The notes below the pieces were generated by a model, which was not told the origin of the DNA, did not search any database, and worked only from the letters and a program-made list of their open reading frames with translations. From assembly GCF_014898055.3 (NCBI RefSeq), contig NW_023602073.1:19329784-19393783 (forward strand): a stretch of DNA of 64,000 nucleotides. The letters are read 5' to 3'. Positions 22,943-34,049 of this stretch are shown one piece after another; the first letter of the stretch is position 1; the number at the start of each line of letters is the position of its first letter. The position numbers and the translations under genes are program-made. This stretch comes from Talpa occidentalis. Lineage: Eukaryota > Chordata > Mammalia > Eulipotyphla > Talpidae.

Positions 22943-23451
22943 CGTGTCAGTTTTTTAATTCTCCAGTTTTTTAATTCTTATTCCAGATTAAAAAAAAAAG
23001 CTATAGCACAATAAAATACTTTCTAAGATTCCGTACTGCTCATTATACAAAGGCCAAATGCTGGGACAGAGTCCAAGCCCCGCTCAAGGGTGCCCCACTT
23101 GCCATATGACACTCTGTTACTTCCTTGCAGGAACTCCATGACCTGGACTAACTGGAAAATTCCTGGTTCTTGAGCAGATATCAGATGGGCCTGGACTCAC
23201 CCTGTTTTCTCCTCCTAAAACTTTGCTTTCTCCTCCATCTCTCTGTACACAGAATCAACTTTTCTCTCAACTGCTAATTCAGTGTTGGACCAATGATACA
23301 CATGTAAGTTTGTCTGTATTTTATATTTAAAAATTGCTCTGCAGAAAACACATTTTATAATATTTTTTATTTCATATATACTTTTATTTTAAAATCTCCT
23401 TAGAGATAATTTTCATTTTACTGGAAAACTCTTTTAAACAGTCTTTTGTTT

Positions 23452-23685
23452 TTAAAAGATTTATTTATTCATACAAGAACTGGGGTACAGGCCACAGGTG
23501 TGTGGGTGGGGGGCGGTGAGAGGATTCACCAGAGACAGATTGACGGAAGTACACTGCTGAGGGGACAGGAGAGGTCTGCCTCACCATGTGGGTAGCTCCC
23601 TGGTCAGGGATTGAACTCATGCTGCAGTGGCTGCAGACAGCTTCATAGGTTGTGACTTAACCCCTTGTGCCACCAGGGAGGCCCT
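23452..23685 (-). mobile_element. SINE, reverse copy
   Basis: Starts TTTTAAAAGATTTATTTATT and ends CCACCAGGGAGGCCC. About 25 bp of the body, around the GCAGAACAGGCAG block, are missing. Confidence 0.88.
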
Positions 23686-23773
23686 TAAACAGTTTTGCAT
23701 TAATAAATTATAATTATGTTAGACTGTAGAACCATATCGAACTATAGTTGTCAGCTATAAAGTAGGAGTCATT

Positions 23774-23843
23774 AGGGCCTCCTCTGGCTTGTCTCCAGTT
23801 CTTGTATGCATAAATAAATAACTCTTTAAAAAAAAAAAAAAGA
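23774..23843 (+). mobile_element. SINE with most of the body deleted
   Basis: The first bases, GGGCCTCCTCTGGCTTG, join directly to the tail TCTCCAGTTCTTGTATGCAT plus AATAAATAACTCTTT and an A run. The tRNA-like region and most of the body are absent. Flanking AAAGTAGGAG copies (23779 region, left side, and 23843-23853) suggest it may have inserted in this form. Confidence 0.7.
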
Positions 23844-23913
23844 AAGTAGGAGCATTAACAGATACAAAATATGGTCTGGGACATGATTCTTCTGGCTCCT
23901 GGCCTTCAAATCA

Positions 23914-24088
23914 GCCTCCTCGCTCACCCTCCTGAAGGATCTGGAGGCAACTGGAGGGGGCAGGCTCAAATGGCAGCAATTTATCATGGTACCTACAGTG
24001 GTAAGAGGGTGCTGTCTCCACAGATAATGAATTATGTAGATTAAGTGTGATCATTCATGAAACTGTTTGGCACAATGTCTCGTCCCAG
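23914..24088 (+). repeat. Local duplication, block 1, right copy
   Basis: Partner of 21496-21663, offset about 2.42 kb in direct orientation. It reads GGAGGCAACTGGAGGGGGC and GTGTGATCATTCATGAAACT. Confidence 0.7.
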
Positions 24089-24231
24089 GGCTCTGTCTAC
24101 AGCTCTAGACAGGTTTGGGCTGCGAGATTCTCAGCCATTTATATATGAGCAGCGCCCACTGTCCTAACAGTGCTCTGCAAGAGGAAGCCCCAACAACCAA
24201 TTGTCATTGTTGAAATTAAACCAATATTTCT

Positions 24232-24500
24232 GGGCCTCCCCGGTGGCACAAGGGGTTAAGCGTCAGCCCTGTGAAGCTATCCACAGCCACTGCAGCACGA
24301 GTTCAATCCCCGGCCAGGGTGCTGACCCACATGGCGCAGCAGACCTCTCCAGTCTCGCCTGCTGCTCCCCTCAGCAGTGTATTTCAGTAGATCCATCTGT
24401 TCTGCTCCCCACTGTGTCTCTGGTGAGTCCTCTCACCCCCCGCACCTCTGACCTGTACCCCAGCTCTTGTATGATAAATAAATCTTTAAAAAAAAATCAA
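24232..24500 (+). mobile_element. SINE, older subtype
   Basis: The head is GGGCCTCCCCGGTGGCACAA. The tail CTTGTATGATAAATAAATCT is followed by TTAAAAAAAA. The flanking repeat AACCAATATTTC / AATCAATATTTCC is the target duplication. The element separates the two blocks of the right-hand duplication unit. Confidence 0.9.
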
Positions 24501-25690
24501 TATTTCCTACACATTACTCAGCCATAAAACTTGACTACTAGAGCAGGGAACACTGAAAGGAGATCAAGGCTAGAGACTTCAGTGGGTAAATAAAAGAAAA
24601 GAGGGATGTAAAGGAAATTTAGAAACATGAAAGGGAGACAACTAAGAACTTCTGGCCAGGAAGACTAAAACAGTCACAGAAGCATCCATGGTCTACATGC
24701 ACTGTCTATGAGTCAAATGCTTCAAAACTAATAAAGAATATATAGACTTCCTAGATAAAAGGATTAACATAAGAAAGTCAGCACAATTAGTATTGGAAAA
24801 TAAGTTAGTTTGGAGACTGGCCAGTCATTTTAATCACGTCATGCAGCATTGCATTCTAAATGGTACATCTGTCTCTACAATGCAGATAACACCTTACTTC
24901 TTAGTTTACCAGTTGTTGAGAAAAATGAGAATTTCTGAGTTGAGAAAAAAAAGCCAAGCAGAAAACATTCAACCTTCATTGCAGAGTTAAAGCTCAGTAC
25001 ATTAGAAATATGTCCTTTAAAATCCTGATCTGTTCATATAATGGAATTACTCAAACATGCTGTTTCAGCATATGGGAAAGCATTTATGATGCTTATGTAT
25101 GCAGATTATAAGTAGTATATTATGGATATCGCTATATGGAATATATATTTACTGGAGAAGTTTATTTTATGCCAAACATGAGTATATTTTCCTTAATTTC
25201 ATGCTAAAATCCATGTGTATTTCCCTTGGAAATAATGTAACCTTAAGACACAATAAAATACATTTCTGGAAGAACTTAAGATTTTTGATAAGACTTACAA
25301 TTAGCCACAAGTAATGACACGAAAAGGTTGAAACATTAGCCTAAAAATATTAATAGAACCACATACATGAAGTAGAAAACCACCACCCATCGCCACTCCA
25401 CTTCCCCATAGACAAGTCATGTACAATTCTATATGCCCAAAGCCTGTTTCCTCGCACATGTGGGAGCTGTTCACTTTTAAATAGTGAAAAAAGCTATTCA
25501 CTTTTAAATAGAAAGAGCTTGACTTGAACTAAAGAGGGGAGAAGTATGAAATAAGATAGACAGCATCTTAAAATAGTGATTTTCATCTGTCGTATGTTAA
25601 ACATACGATGTAGCACCAAGACAGGAAATATTATCCACTTATAAATTGAATGAGGAAACTGTTATGATGGAGAAAATCTAGAGATTATTT

Positions 25691-25895
25691 TGTTTCACAA
25701 AAACAACGAAGTATAAAAGATATAAATAGTACATTGTCTTTCTGTGTAATGGAGGAAAAATTGCATATTTATATTTTCTTACATAAACACTGAAAGATAC
25801 ATAAGGAACTGGTAAATGGCTCTCTGTAAGGAGAACAGGGACTGCTTTTTGTTGTTTCAGTTTTCAAACCAAGGGAAGGGTAAATTACCTTTTTA
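25691..25895 (+). repeat. Local duplication, block 2, right copy
   Basis: Partner of 22797-22935, offset about 2.9 kb. It carries extra short segments ('tataaaagatataaatagta' and 'gcttttttgttgtttcag'-like bases) missing from the left copy. Confidence 0.8.
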
Positions 25896-25952
25896 AAAAA
25901 AAATCCTTTTAAGCAAATTGAATTTCAAATATTAAAGAATAATGATCACTGG

Positions 25953-26232
25953 GGCCTCCCCGGTGGCGCAGCGGTTGCATGCTGGGTTGCGAAGCTGCCT
26001 GCAGCCTCTGCAGCGCCGGTTCGATCCTCATCTGCTCCCCGGCCACCGGAGGAGGGTCCCACCTGGCGCGCAGACCTCTCCTGCCGCCCACTGCTCCCCT
26101 CAGCAGTGTACTTTGGTCCTTCTGCCTGCTCTGCTCCCCACTCTGGCTCTGGTGAATTCTCTCACCCTCCCGTGCTTCTGACTGTACTCAGTGCTTGTAT
26201 AAATAAAAATAAATCTTTTAAAAAAACCCAAA
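25953..26232 (+). mobile_element. SINE, younger subtype
   Basis: Contains CACCGGAGGAGGGTCCCACC and GCGCGCAGACCTCTCCTGCC, typical of the younger group. It is flanked by AATGATCACT at 25941-25950 and again near 26261-26270. Confidence 0.92.
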
Positions 26233-26464
26233 AAACTCTTTATTTAAAAAAAAAAAGAGTAATGATCACTACAAAAATAAATAAAATGCCTCAAATGAGA
26301 AATAAGTGGGAGGAGTCTTGCCCAGAACTCCACTGTAAACAGAGGAGCGTGTATGTGTTGAAACATATGGATGGGAGCAAAAAAGCAAAATCTCCATGAC
26401 TTATTAATCCTACAAGCACCATTTACTTGTAATTTCTATTTGGTGATATGATGCTTCCAATGGC

Positions 26465-26600
26465 TTAACACAAAGACGAATTAGAAGATGGGGTTCTAGT
26501 TCCAGCTCTGTGAACTAACTATGGTTTTAGGGTTCTTTCTCAGAGCCTGTTTCCAGATTCTGTCAAATAAGGGCACCTCACAGTGTTTCTGTGACTCTCA
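26465..26600 (+). mobile_element. MIR-like fragment
   Basis: 'gttctagttccagctctgtg' then 'aactaactatgg' and 'ctcagagcctgtttccag' follow the MIR core order. Short and diverged. Confidence 0.5.
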
Positions 26601-26756
26601 TGCCACCTGCTGGGTATTTGGTATTCCAACCCAGATTGCTGCTACCATCCGTTTTCCATTTTTGTCTCCTGGACTTAGCAGAAGCTTGGTACTCAATGTT
26701 AAGGGGAAGAAGTTTCTGTACATGTGAACTTGATGCTAGTCTTGAGAAGCCTGGGT

Positions 26757-27034
26757 TGTTTTTTTTTTTTTTAAAGATTTATTTATTCATACAAGAGTGG
26801 GGGTACAGGCCAGAAATGTGGGGGGGTGCAAGGATTCACCAGAGACAGAGTGGGGAATAGAACAGGCAGGCTGACTTAAATACATTGCTGAGGGGAGCAG
26901 CAGGTGAGACAGGAGAGGTCTGCCTCGCCATGTGGGCTGCTCCCTAGCCCACTGGGGATCGAACTCGTGCTGCAGAGGCTGTGGATTGCTTCATAGTGTG
27001 GTGCTTAACCCCTTGCACCACCAGGGAGGCCCCA
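26757..27034 (-). mobile_element. SINE, reverse copy, left arm of an inverted pair
   Basis: A T run then AAAGATTTATTTATTCATAC, ending CCACCAGGGAGGCCC. The flanks AAGCCTGGGTTG and AAGCCTGGGGGTT are a diverged target duplication. A plus-strand copy starts 33 bp further on. Confidence 0.9.
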
Positions 27035-27066
27035 ATAAGCCTGGGGGTTAAAAAAGCAGTCAACAG

Positions 27067-27336
27067 GGCCTCCCTGGTGGTGCAGGTGGTTGAACACAGC
27101 GCTGTGAAGCTGTCTGCAGCCTCTGTAGTGCCGGTTCGATCCCCAGTGGCTGCAGAGATGCCCACATGGTAAGGCAGACCTCTCCTGTCTGCTGCTCTCC
27201 TCAGCAGTGTATTTTGTCAGTCTGCCTGTTCTGTTCCCCGCTCTGTCTCTGGTGAATCGTCTCAACCTCCCGCACATCTGGCCTGTACTCTGGTTCTTGT
27301 ATAAATAAATAAATCTTTAAGAGAAAAAAAAAAAAG
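27067..27336 (+). mobile_element. SINE, right arm of an inverted pair
   Basis: The head is GGCCTCCCTGGTGGTGCAGG and the tail CTTGTATAAATAAATAAATC plus TTTAAGAG and an A run. The target duplication AAAAGCAGTCAACA appears on both sides (27051-27065 and about 27332-27345). Confidence 0.92.
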
Positions 27337-27359
27337 CAGTCAACATAGAAGATCGATCA

Positions 27360-28110
27360 CACTTTCCTATTGTCTTTGTTTGAAAGTTTCCATACAAGGT
27401 TAAATGAAGAAAAAAGGCAAAAACCTGAAAATGCTCATGTCACAGTGAAGATGCAAAGAAGTCTCTCTTTTTATAACAGAGATCTGAAGTGAGATTCCAT
27501 ATTTTTAGCAAAGTTTTTTGGTATTTGCAAAAATTTAAAATCATGAGCAACATTGTTATAATTAGCCACTGAGCTGCTAATAACATATGGCTGCTTTAAT
27601 CCCTTAGTTCCTAACTGAAAGTTGAGTTACTAAAACTCTGTAGGGAGAAACCTTTTATATATTTATGGAGGAATCATCTCCTGTTAAAAAGTAAATTGTC
27701 ACAGCTTATGAAAATGGAAAATATTCAAGTAGTTTATAGATTTTACTGCAGCTAATTTTAAGTATTCAGTGAACTATCTCAGGCTACATATAATTTCTTA
27801 AAACTAACATGAAGTTTTCCGTAAGTACACCTAGAAAATTTTTTGTACTGGTGTGTGTGTGACTATGCTGATGAAGCCAACTTGACAATATCCAGTAACA
27901 CAAAGCCGTGAATATCACCTAGCAGAGAACTCGACAGATGTTTTAAGATACTGTCACACTTCGGTCAGCACAAAATAAGGGCATTTTCACAGTTTTCCTT
28001 GGAGTTTCCCATCTAGAGGATTAAACTACTATTCTCTCAGGGACAAAGCAGCACCACCCTTGAGACCTTGCCTTGACATCAGGAAATTCTTCCCTACCTG
28101 TTCCAAGGAG
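27360..28110. other. 3' flank of ZSCAN23
   Basis: AT-rich with no repeat I recognise. It should hold the ZSCAN23 3' UTR. A minus-strand ATTAAA at 27595-27600 is one possible poly(A) signal, about 0.5 kb after the stop. Confidence 0.4.
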
Positions 28111-28724
28111 CTAGCTGGAGTCAGCCACAGAGTGAATTTTCTGATGCTGGATGAGGTTGCAATGGTAAATGAAGTTCTTGCCACATTCCTCACATTCATA
28201 AGGTCTTTCTCCAGTGTGAATTCTCTGATGCTTAATAAGGACAGAACGTCGACTAAAGCTCTTATTGCACTGATCGCACTGGTAAGGTTTTTCCCCAGTG
28301 TGGATCCTGAGGTGGTGGAACAGCCCGGCATTCTGGCTGAAAGCTTTCCCACAAATGTTGCACTGGTAACGCTTTTCCCCCGTGTGGAGTCTCTGGTGCT
28401 GGAACAGGCCTGACCTCTGGCTGAAGGCCCGTCCACATTCATCGCACTCATAGGGCTTCTCGCCCGTGTGCCTTCTCTGGTGCTCAATAAGAATGGAATT
28501 CTGAGTGAAGCTTTTCCCACATTCACCACAGATATAGGGCCTCTCCACTGAAGAGCTTCCCCGTTGCCTTTCCAGTCTGCCCTCAGGGTCATGGGTGTCT
28601 CGACATTCCAGCATCTGAATAATATCACCGTTCAGTCTTCTGGGTACTTCCACGAGAGATTTCATTTCTTTAGAAAGCGCCTTTCTTGGTGCTAACGCCA
28701 CACTCCAAGTCCCAGCCTCTTCAC
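28111..28724 (-). CDS. ZSCAN23: ZSCAN23, last coding exon (C2H2 fingers)
   Basis: DNA-binding exon of ZSCAN23, a predicted nuclear SCAN/C2H2 transcription factor. It follows the acceptor CTGTTATTCCAG, enters in phase 1 and stops at 28111-28113. A spacer of about 65 residues (containing [20 protein letters not shown]) leads to five fingers: [80 protein letters not shown] and [20 protein letters not shown]. All five keep both Cys and both His. The C-terminus after the last finger is only a few residues. With exons 29449-29596 and 29832-30242 the protein is 390 residues, against 389 for human ZSCAN23, which it resembles throughout. Fingers 3-5 resemble ZSCAN12 fingers 4-6. Confidence 0.95.
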
Positions 28725-28740
28725 CTGGAATAACAGTCAC

Positions 28741-29448
28741 ATGAGCGTGTCAGCCAGCGCCTCTGACAGAGTGTGCTCATGTCACATCTCTGTGTCTTAT
28801 TTTGGTTATTCTCACACTTCAAACAATTGTCATAATTATTATGTCTGGTATGGTGATCTGTGATCAGTGATCTTTGCTATTGCCTTTGTAATTGTTTCAG
28901 GGTACCCACGTAAAACAGTGAACTTAGTAAATGCTGTTTGTGTTCCCACTGCTGCAGCCCCATCAATCAGCAGCATTACCAGGGCCGCAAGCACCCCCCC
29001 TCAGCCAAAAGAACTACAACTTGCATAATGGTTAGCATTTTTTAGCAAGAAGGTATCATTTTCAAATTAAGGTATGTGCATTGATTTTTCTTAAAGACAT
29101 AATACTATCACACACCTAATAAATTATAGTACAGTATAGACATAACTCTTACATGCACTGGGAAACCAGAAAGAGTGTGACTTGCTTTATTGCAGTAGTC
29201 ACTTTGAGGGGGTGGTCTGGAACCCAGTCCACAGGGTCTCCCAGGTATGCCTGCCCACCCAGACTTCAGGGAGAAGATGCTCCTTTACTGCTGCCCTCCC
29301 ATCAGACCATTCTTTAGGGTGCAGGGCACACGCTGCCCTGGCTGACCACCATGTCCCTAGGACCTGGCACAGCACTGGTACAAGTAGACACTAACTAAAT
29401 ATGTTAACCTGATGGGCTTTCAAGCAATGAGGAAGATCTGATCCTCAC
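28741..29448. other. ZSCAN23 intron 2
   Basis: No SINE of the abundant family is seen. About 29210-29400 has the texture of an old SINE or LINE remnant ('gggcacacgctgccctggct', 'ggacctggcacagcactggt') that I cannot assign. Confidence 0.4.
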
Positions 29449-29596
29449 CAGTCTCCTGAGCTGGGCACCCCTCTCCCAGATGACTCTGATGCTGCTCTTG
29501 CAAGGCTTGCCGGTTGCCACCCGACAACTCCTGGGCTTCTCCGAGAGCTGCTTTCTCCTGTACCACCGCTTCCCCTGCATGAGCGTGGGCTGGGAC
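29449..29596 (-). CDS. ZSCAN23: ZSCAN23, linker exon
   Basis: 148-bp exon between acceptor TTAATTTCCACCAG and donor GAGACTG|GTGAGG, contributing 49 codons plus one base. It begins VPAHAHAGEAVVQEKAALGE and ends HLGEGCPAQET. It aligns with the human ZSCAN23 segment VLSHAHEQEEFVKEKA...REVCPVQE. The phases (0 in, 1 out) equal those of the ZSCAN12 linker exon, supporting common descent. No domain is visible. Confidence 0.88.
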
Positions 29597-29831
29597 CTGG
29601 TGGAAATTAAGGATAATTGGGAACTAACTATCAGAGAAGACATTGCAACAGGGCCTTCTCAGGGCCACCAGATAGGAAAAGGAGGCCCCAGGAACTAACT
29701 GAGGGAAAAGAGAGAAGTTAGAGCCTGTAACAGATCGAGTCAAGCATAAAGCAACTCCCCCTCCTCTTCCTCTCATACTGCAAGCCCATCTGTTCCTACA
29801 GGTACAAACCTCTGCTCTCCCACCTTCCCAC

Positions 29832-30242
29832 CTTTGCGCCTGGTTCATCCAGCTCTCGCTCCAAATCCTCCAGTACAGTCACTGCCTCCTCTCCGCTCAC
29901 GGGGTGGTGGTCTCTCACCCATGCCTGCAGCTCCTCGGGCAGGATGGTCAGGAACTGCTCCAGCACCAGCAGCTCCAGGATCTGCTCTTTGGTGTGGGTC
30001 TCGGGCCTCAGCCATTGATGGCACAGCTCCCGGAGGCTTCGAAGAGCCTCTCGAGGTCCAGGTGTCTCCTGATAGCAGAACTGCCGGAAGCGTCTCCGGA
30101 AGAGCTCTCTGGTATGTGGGTTATCACCTCCTAATAGGCCAGATTTTTGCCCACAGGCCCGGTTCCCCTCGTCCTCTTCTATTTTCACTGCTGGAAGTTG
30201 CTCCTGTACCTCTGGAGTCTGAAGGGCCAAAGTTGTGGCCAT
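29832..30242 (-). CDS. ZSCAN23: ZSCAN23, first coding exon (SCAN domain)
   Basis: The start ATG is at 30240-30242 ([20 protein letters not shown]), and the N-terminus aligns with human ZSCAN23 MAITLTLQTAEMQEGLLAVK. Residues 1-40 are acidic. The SCAN domain covers about residues 43-132 ([68 protein letters not shown]). The donor is GCAAAG|GTGGGA in phase 0. A second GTGGGA 8 bases on is a possible alternative donor, but it would shift the frame. The probable promoter island is 4 kb upstream at 34.05-34.5 kb. Confidence 0.95.
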
Positions 30243-30969
30243 TTTAAGTATGATTTAAAAAAAAAAAAGAAAGAAACAATTCTTGATAAGTCCTCCTTGA
30301 TCTCGTCTTCAGGAATCCCAAAATCTACAAAATAATTTTCAGAGGAAAAAAAATTAAACTGTAAAAAATTTTTTCTACTGGTAGGCACTGGGAGGATTTC
30401 CTCCCAAACCAGCCACTCTGTCTTATGAAGATTACTGAATACATGATTCACTGCAAATATTTGGACAGACACTACAGGAAAGAAAACAGAAACAACACAG
30501 AACAAAAAAAAAAAAACAACAACCCTGCAATTTCAGTGAGGACCATTTCTGATCAGCCTAACTAAATCAGCTTGAATACACTGAGTTTCCATGTGAATGG
30601 GAAGGTAGTAGGTTCCTAGTAAGTTTTTCGCTGAATGAAGGTAAAGTACTTTGGGCTCAAGTGGTTACTAAAATTCATGGAGAAAAGTGAAACAAAACAG
30701 AGGGAAAGGGAAAGTAAAGGTTAAAAAAATAAGGAGCAAAAGACACACTTGGGGAGGTGAGAATCCCTCCAGTCATGCGAAGAAAGCTCTGCAGAGTGGG
30801 AGAGACCTGGGATTGGGATGGTCCTCCAGCTACTTCTGCCACTTGGGCTTCACATTTTGAGGTTAGCCCACTTAATCTGTGAAATCCTAAAACCAAAAAA
30901 ACTAAGGACAGGTATTTAAATTACAAGCGAACACTGGTCACTAGAAGTAAAGTTAAATGCATACTGCCT

Positions 30970-31240
30970 TTTTTTTTTTTAAGATTTATTTATTTTTATA
31001 CAAGAACTGGGGCACAGGCCAGATGTGCAGGAGGGTGAGAGGATTCACCCGAGACAGAGCGGGGAAAAGAATAGGCAGACCAACAGAAATACACTGCTGA
31101 GGGGAGCAGCAGGGAGACAGGAGAGGTCCGCCCTGCCATGTGTGTATCTCTGCAGCCGGCAGGGATGGAACCAGCACTGCAGAGGCTGCAGACAGCTTCA
31201 CAGCGCTGTGCTCAACCACCTGCGCCACCAGGTAGGCCCC
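30970..31240 (-). mobile_element. SINE, reverse copy
   Basis: Starts TTTTTTTTTTAAGATTTATT and ends CCACCAGGTAGGCCCC. The flanks ATACTGCC (30961) and GTATACTGCC (31241) are the target duplication. It lies in the 5' intron or UTR region of ZSCAN23. Confidence 0.9.
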
Positions 31241-31259
31241 GTATACTGCCTTTATTGGT

Positions 31260-31890
31260 GATACTTGCCCATTTTTCTAGACTGATATCTTTATACAATT
31301 TTATAATGATAAAATAAGATCACAAAGCACAAAGAAGCTGGCCGCTTGGTAAATTCTAAAGTATTATAAATAGCAAGTGCTGTTGGTATTTTAATAAGTT
31401 TTGTTGAAATATTAAATGGATTCTTCTAAAGACCAAAACAACAAGGGCGAAACAATGAAGAAGCATCAATTAGAGTGGGCTTGACTCAGAGATATTAAGA
31501 TGAAGGAAATATTAGTTCTAAAGTTTTGAAGCAAAGGTGGAGTCTGAATTAAGTCTTACCCTTTAACTTCTTGGAATTTGTTTCTTTTTGAAACACCTTA
31601 AAGATGGAGAGTGGGCAACTATGTAAAATAAAATTAATGCTAATAAAGAGACAAATGTTTGTGATCACTTAAGGTTTATAAACCAGGATAGTAATTAATA
31701 AAGGTAATTTTCTGAAAAATTAACAGTTCTGTGACCTAGTAATTTATAAGCACCATTTCAAGGTGGAGGCTTTCAAACTATTCCACAGGCAAAATCTATC
31801 AGCTCCACTCCTGTTTTTTTCTTCACTAGTCTTTCTCACACCTGTTCCATGTCCTTGGCCTTGCCTTCTGCATTTATGAAAACTCTTATA
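31260..31890. other. Upstream intron of ZSCAN23, nothing recognised
   Basis: AT-rich, with no gene, RNA or repeat family I can support. Confidence 0.4.
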
Positions 31891-31893
31891 TTC

Positions 31894-32161
31894 TTTTTTT
31901 TTTTTAAGATTTATTTACTTATGCATACAAGAACTGGGGCACAAGTCAGATGTGTGGGGGTGAGAGGATTCACCAGAGACAGAGTGGGGAGCAGAACAGG
32001 CAGATCTACTGAAATACACTGCTGAGGGGAGCAGCAGGGAGACAGGAGAGGTCTGCTGCACCATGTGGGTAGCTCCCTGGCCGGAGATTGAACCTGTGCT
32101 GCAGTGGCTGGTAATAGCTTGATAGTGCTGTCTTTAAGCCCTGCGCCACCAGGGAGGTCCC
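31894..32161 (-). mobile_element. SINE, first of a pair at one target site
   Basis: Follows AAACTCTTATATTC and is followed by CAAACTCTTATATAT. It ends CCACCAGGGAGGTCC. It has the same orientation as its neighbour at 32176-32438. Confidence 0.9.
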
Positions 32162-32175
32162 AAACTCTTATATAT

Positions 32176-32438
32176 TTTTTTAAAGATTTATTTATGGACA
32201 CAAGAGCTGGGGTACAGGCCAGAGATACAGGGGGTGAGAAGACTCACCAGAGACAGAGCAGGGGACAGAACAGGCTGACCGACTGAAAATACCACTGAGG
32301 GGAGCAGCGGGCAAGAGAGGAGAGGTCCGCTGCGCCACGTGGGTATTTCCCCGGTTGCCCGGGGATTGAATCCATACTGCTGAGGCTGCGGACTGCTTCA
32401 TAGTGCGGTGCCCAACCCCCTGCACCACCAAGTAGGCC
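32176..32438 (-). mobile_element. SINE, second of a pair at one target site
   Basis: Enclosed by CAAACTCTTATAT on the left and CAAACTCTTATATTC on the right, so the same short target occurs three times around the two elements. It ends CACCAAGTAGGCCC. Confidence 0.9.
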
Positions 32439-32630
32439 CAAACTCTTATATTCTTAAGCTTGATTCAAACCTCTCATCTCCCATCTCTAATCTCTCATCG
32501 TCTCCTGTCTTTCTCATCCATTCCAGTCCACCTACCTCCTTCCAGCTCTTTTAACAGGTTCCTCATCTCTTACCATCAGATACAGTTTATCTTGCAGTTA
32601 CTTTCCTTCTTAAAAAAAAAAAAATTTCAG

Positions 32631-32926
32631 GGCCTCCCTGGTGGCGCAGCTGTTGAGCGCTGGGTTGCGAAGCTGCCCGCGGCCTCTGCAGCGCCAGTTC
32701 GATCCCTGGCTGCTCCCCGGCCACCGGAGGAGGGTCCCATGGAGGAGGGTCCCACATAGCGTGGGAGATCTCTCTTGCTGCCCACTGCTCCCCTTAGCAG
32801 TGTACTTTGGTCTTTCTGCCTGCTCTGCTCCCTGCTCTGGCTCTGGTGAATTCGCTCATCCTCTCCTGCTTCTGACTGTACCCAGTGCTTGTATAAATAA
32901 ATAAATAAATCTTTAAAAAAAAAAAA
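32631..32926 (+). mobile_element. SINE, younger subtype, with internal duplication
   Basis: The GGAGGAGGGTCCCA block is repeated in tandem (about 32726-32757), which lengthens the body. The tail has four AAAT units and an A run. Flanking AAAATTTCAG / AAAAATTCAAAG is a weak target duplication. Confidence 0.9.
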
Positions 32927-33089
32927 TTCAAAGGTACAGAAAAATATAGAAAAATATAGAATTCCTTCACCAAGTTCCACTCCCCTGAAAAAACAATCTT
33001 AAAGAACGGAGTGTATCCTTTCAGATACTGTCTATGCAATTACAAACACCCCTCCCTCCAGGGCAGGATTCCCCAGAAGTAGGAGGTAG

Positions 33090-33305
33090 TGTGAGGTAGC
33101 AGAGAACACAGATGGGCAGATCTGTGTGTGAATTTTCACTAAAATTTGATCTTGCGTCTGTTACTTGAATGATTTTTCTAAGCCCCAACTTCCTCATGTA
33201 TGATATGAGGACAACTACCTCACAAAGTTGTCAAGAATATTAGAAGAGAGAATGCATATAAGGTGGTTTCACACAAAGCCTGGCACAAAGTAACGTGGAA
33301 ATAAA
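33090..33305 (+). mobile_element. MIR SINE fragment
   Basis: 'agccccaacttcctcatgta' with 'aggacaactacctcacaaag' and 'cacaaagcctggcacaaagt' follow the MIR core and 3' end. Confidence 0.7.
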
Positions 33306-33649
33306 CCACCTTTTAATGAGACTGTGTACAATTTGGGGTACAGGCCTGGCTTAATACCGGCTACCTAATCTTAGGGCCAGGACAACGTACACCATGGGTG
33401 GGTGGTTGGGGGAAACACAATCACACGCACAAATAAAATGACTGGTTTGCAGAAACACCCTGACGGGGTGCAGTACCTCCTATATCTCATATAAACACCT
33501 CTTTCTAATCTTAAACCCTTAGGAAATGTCCGGGACTACTGTGGTCGAAAAGGGATGGGACTAGATTCAAATGAGAAAAGTAACTTCCTGGGTTGCGCCT
33601 GTAAAGCTAATTCAGAGAAACAAAGGGAGTGAGCATAGCGAAGGGTAGA

Positions 33650-33855
33650 AGAAAATGGACTCTGCTGCCAGGAAGCTCGGATTTGAATCCTGACTACACC
33701 CTTTACCAGCTGTATGACCCCAAGCAAGTTAACCTCACTTTCTTCCCCATTTTTTAACAGCGCCTACCTCATAGAGTTATGAGAAGGAAATACATTAATA
33801 TTTGGAAAACGCTTTGAATGGTGCCTGGCTGCCACATATAACTGCTATTTAAATA
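33650..33855 (+). mobile_element. MIR SINE fragment
   Basis: 'ggatttgaatcctgactaca', 'ccagctgtatgaccccaagc', 'gcgcctacctcatagagtta' and 'atggtgcctggct' follow MIR order. Confidence 0.75.
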
Positions 33856-34049
33856 TTCATTTGTTCTTGTTTTTTAAAGTTAACAGATGGCAAGAGCCTT
33901 TACACTCGTGGCAGATTATAAACCCATCCTTGCAGGTTGTTTCAAATAAGTCTAGGAGCAATGACAGACGTCAGAAAGCCCAACTTTTTCCTCGCTACCC
34001 GAATCTGTTCTATCCTAAAATGCGGTCCAGAGGGCAGGTCCTGGGGAGA

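Noticed and set aside
28029..28628. 199-codon minus frame overlapping the ZSCAN23 fingers.
   Set aside because: Shadow frame of the same exon, and it starts inside the real coding frame.
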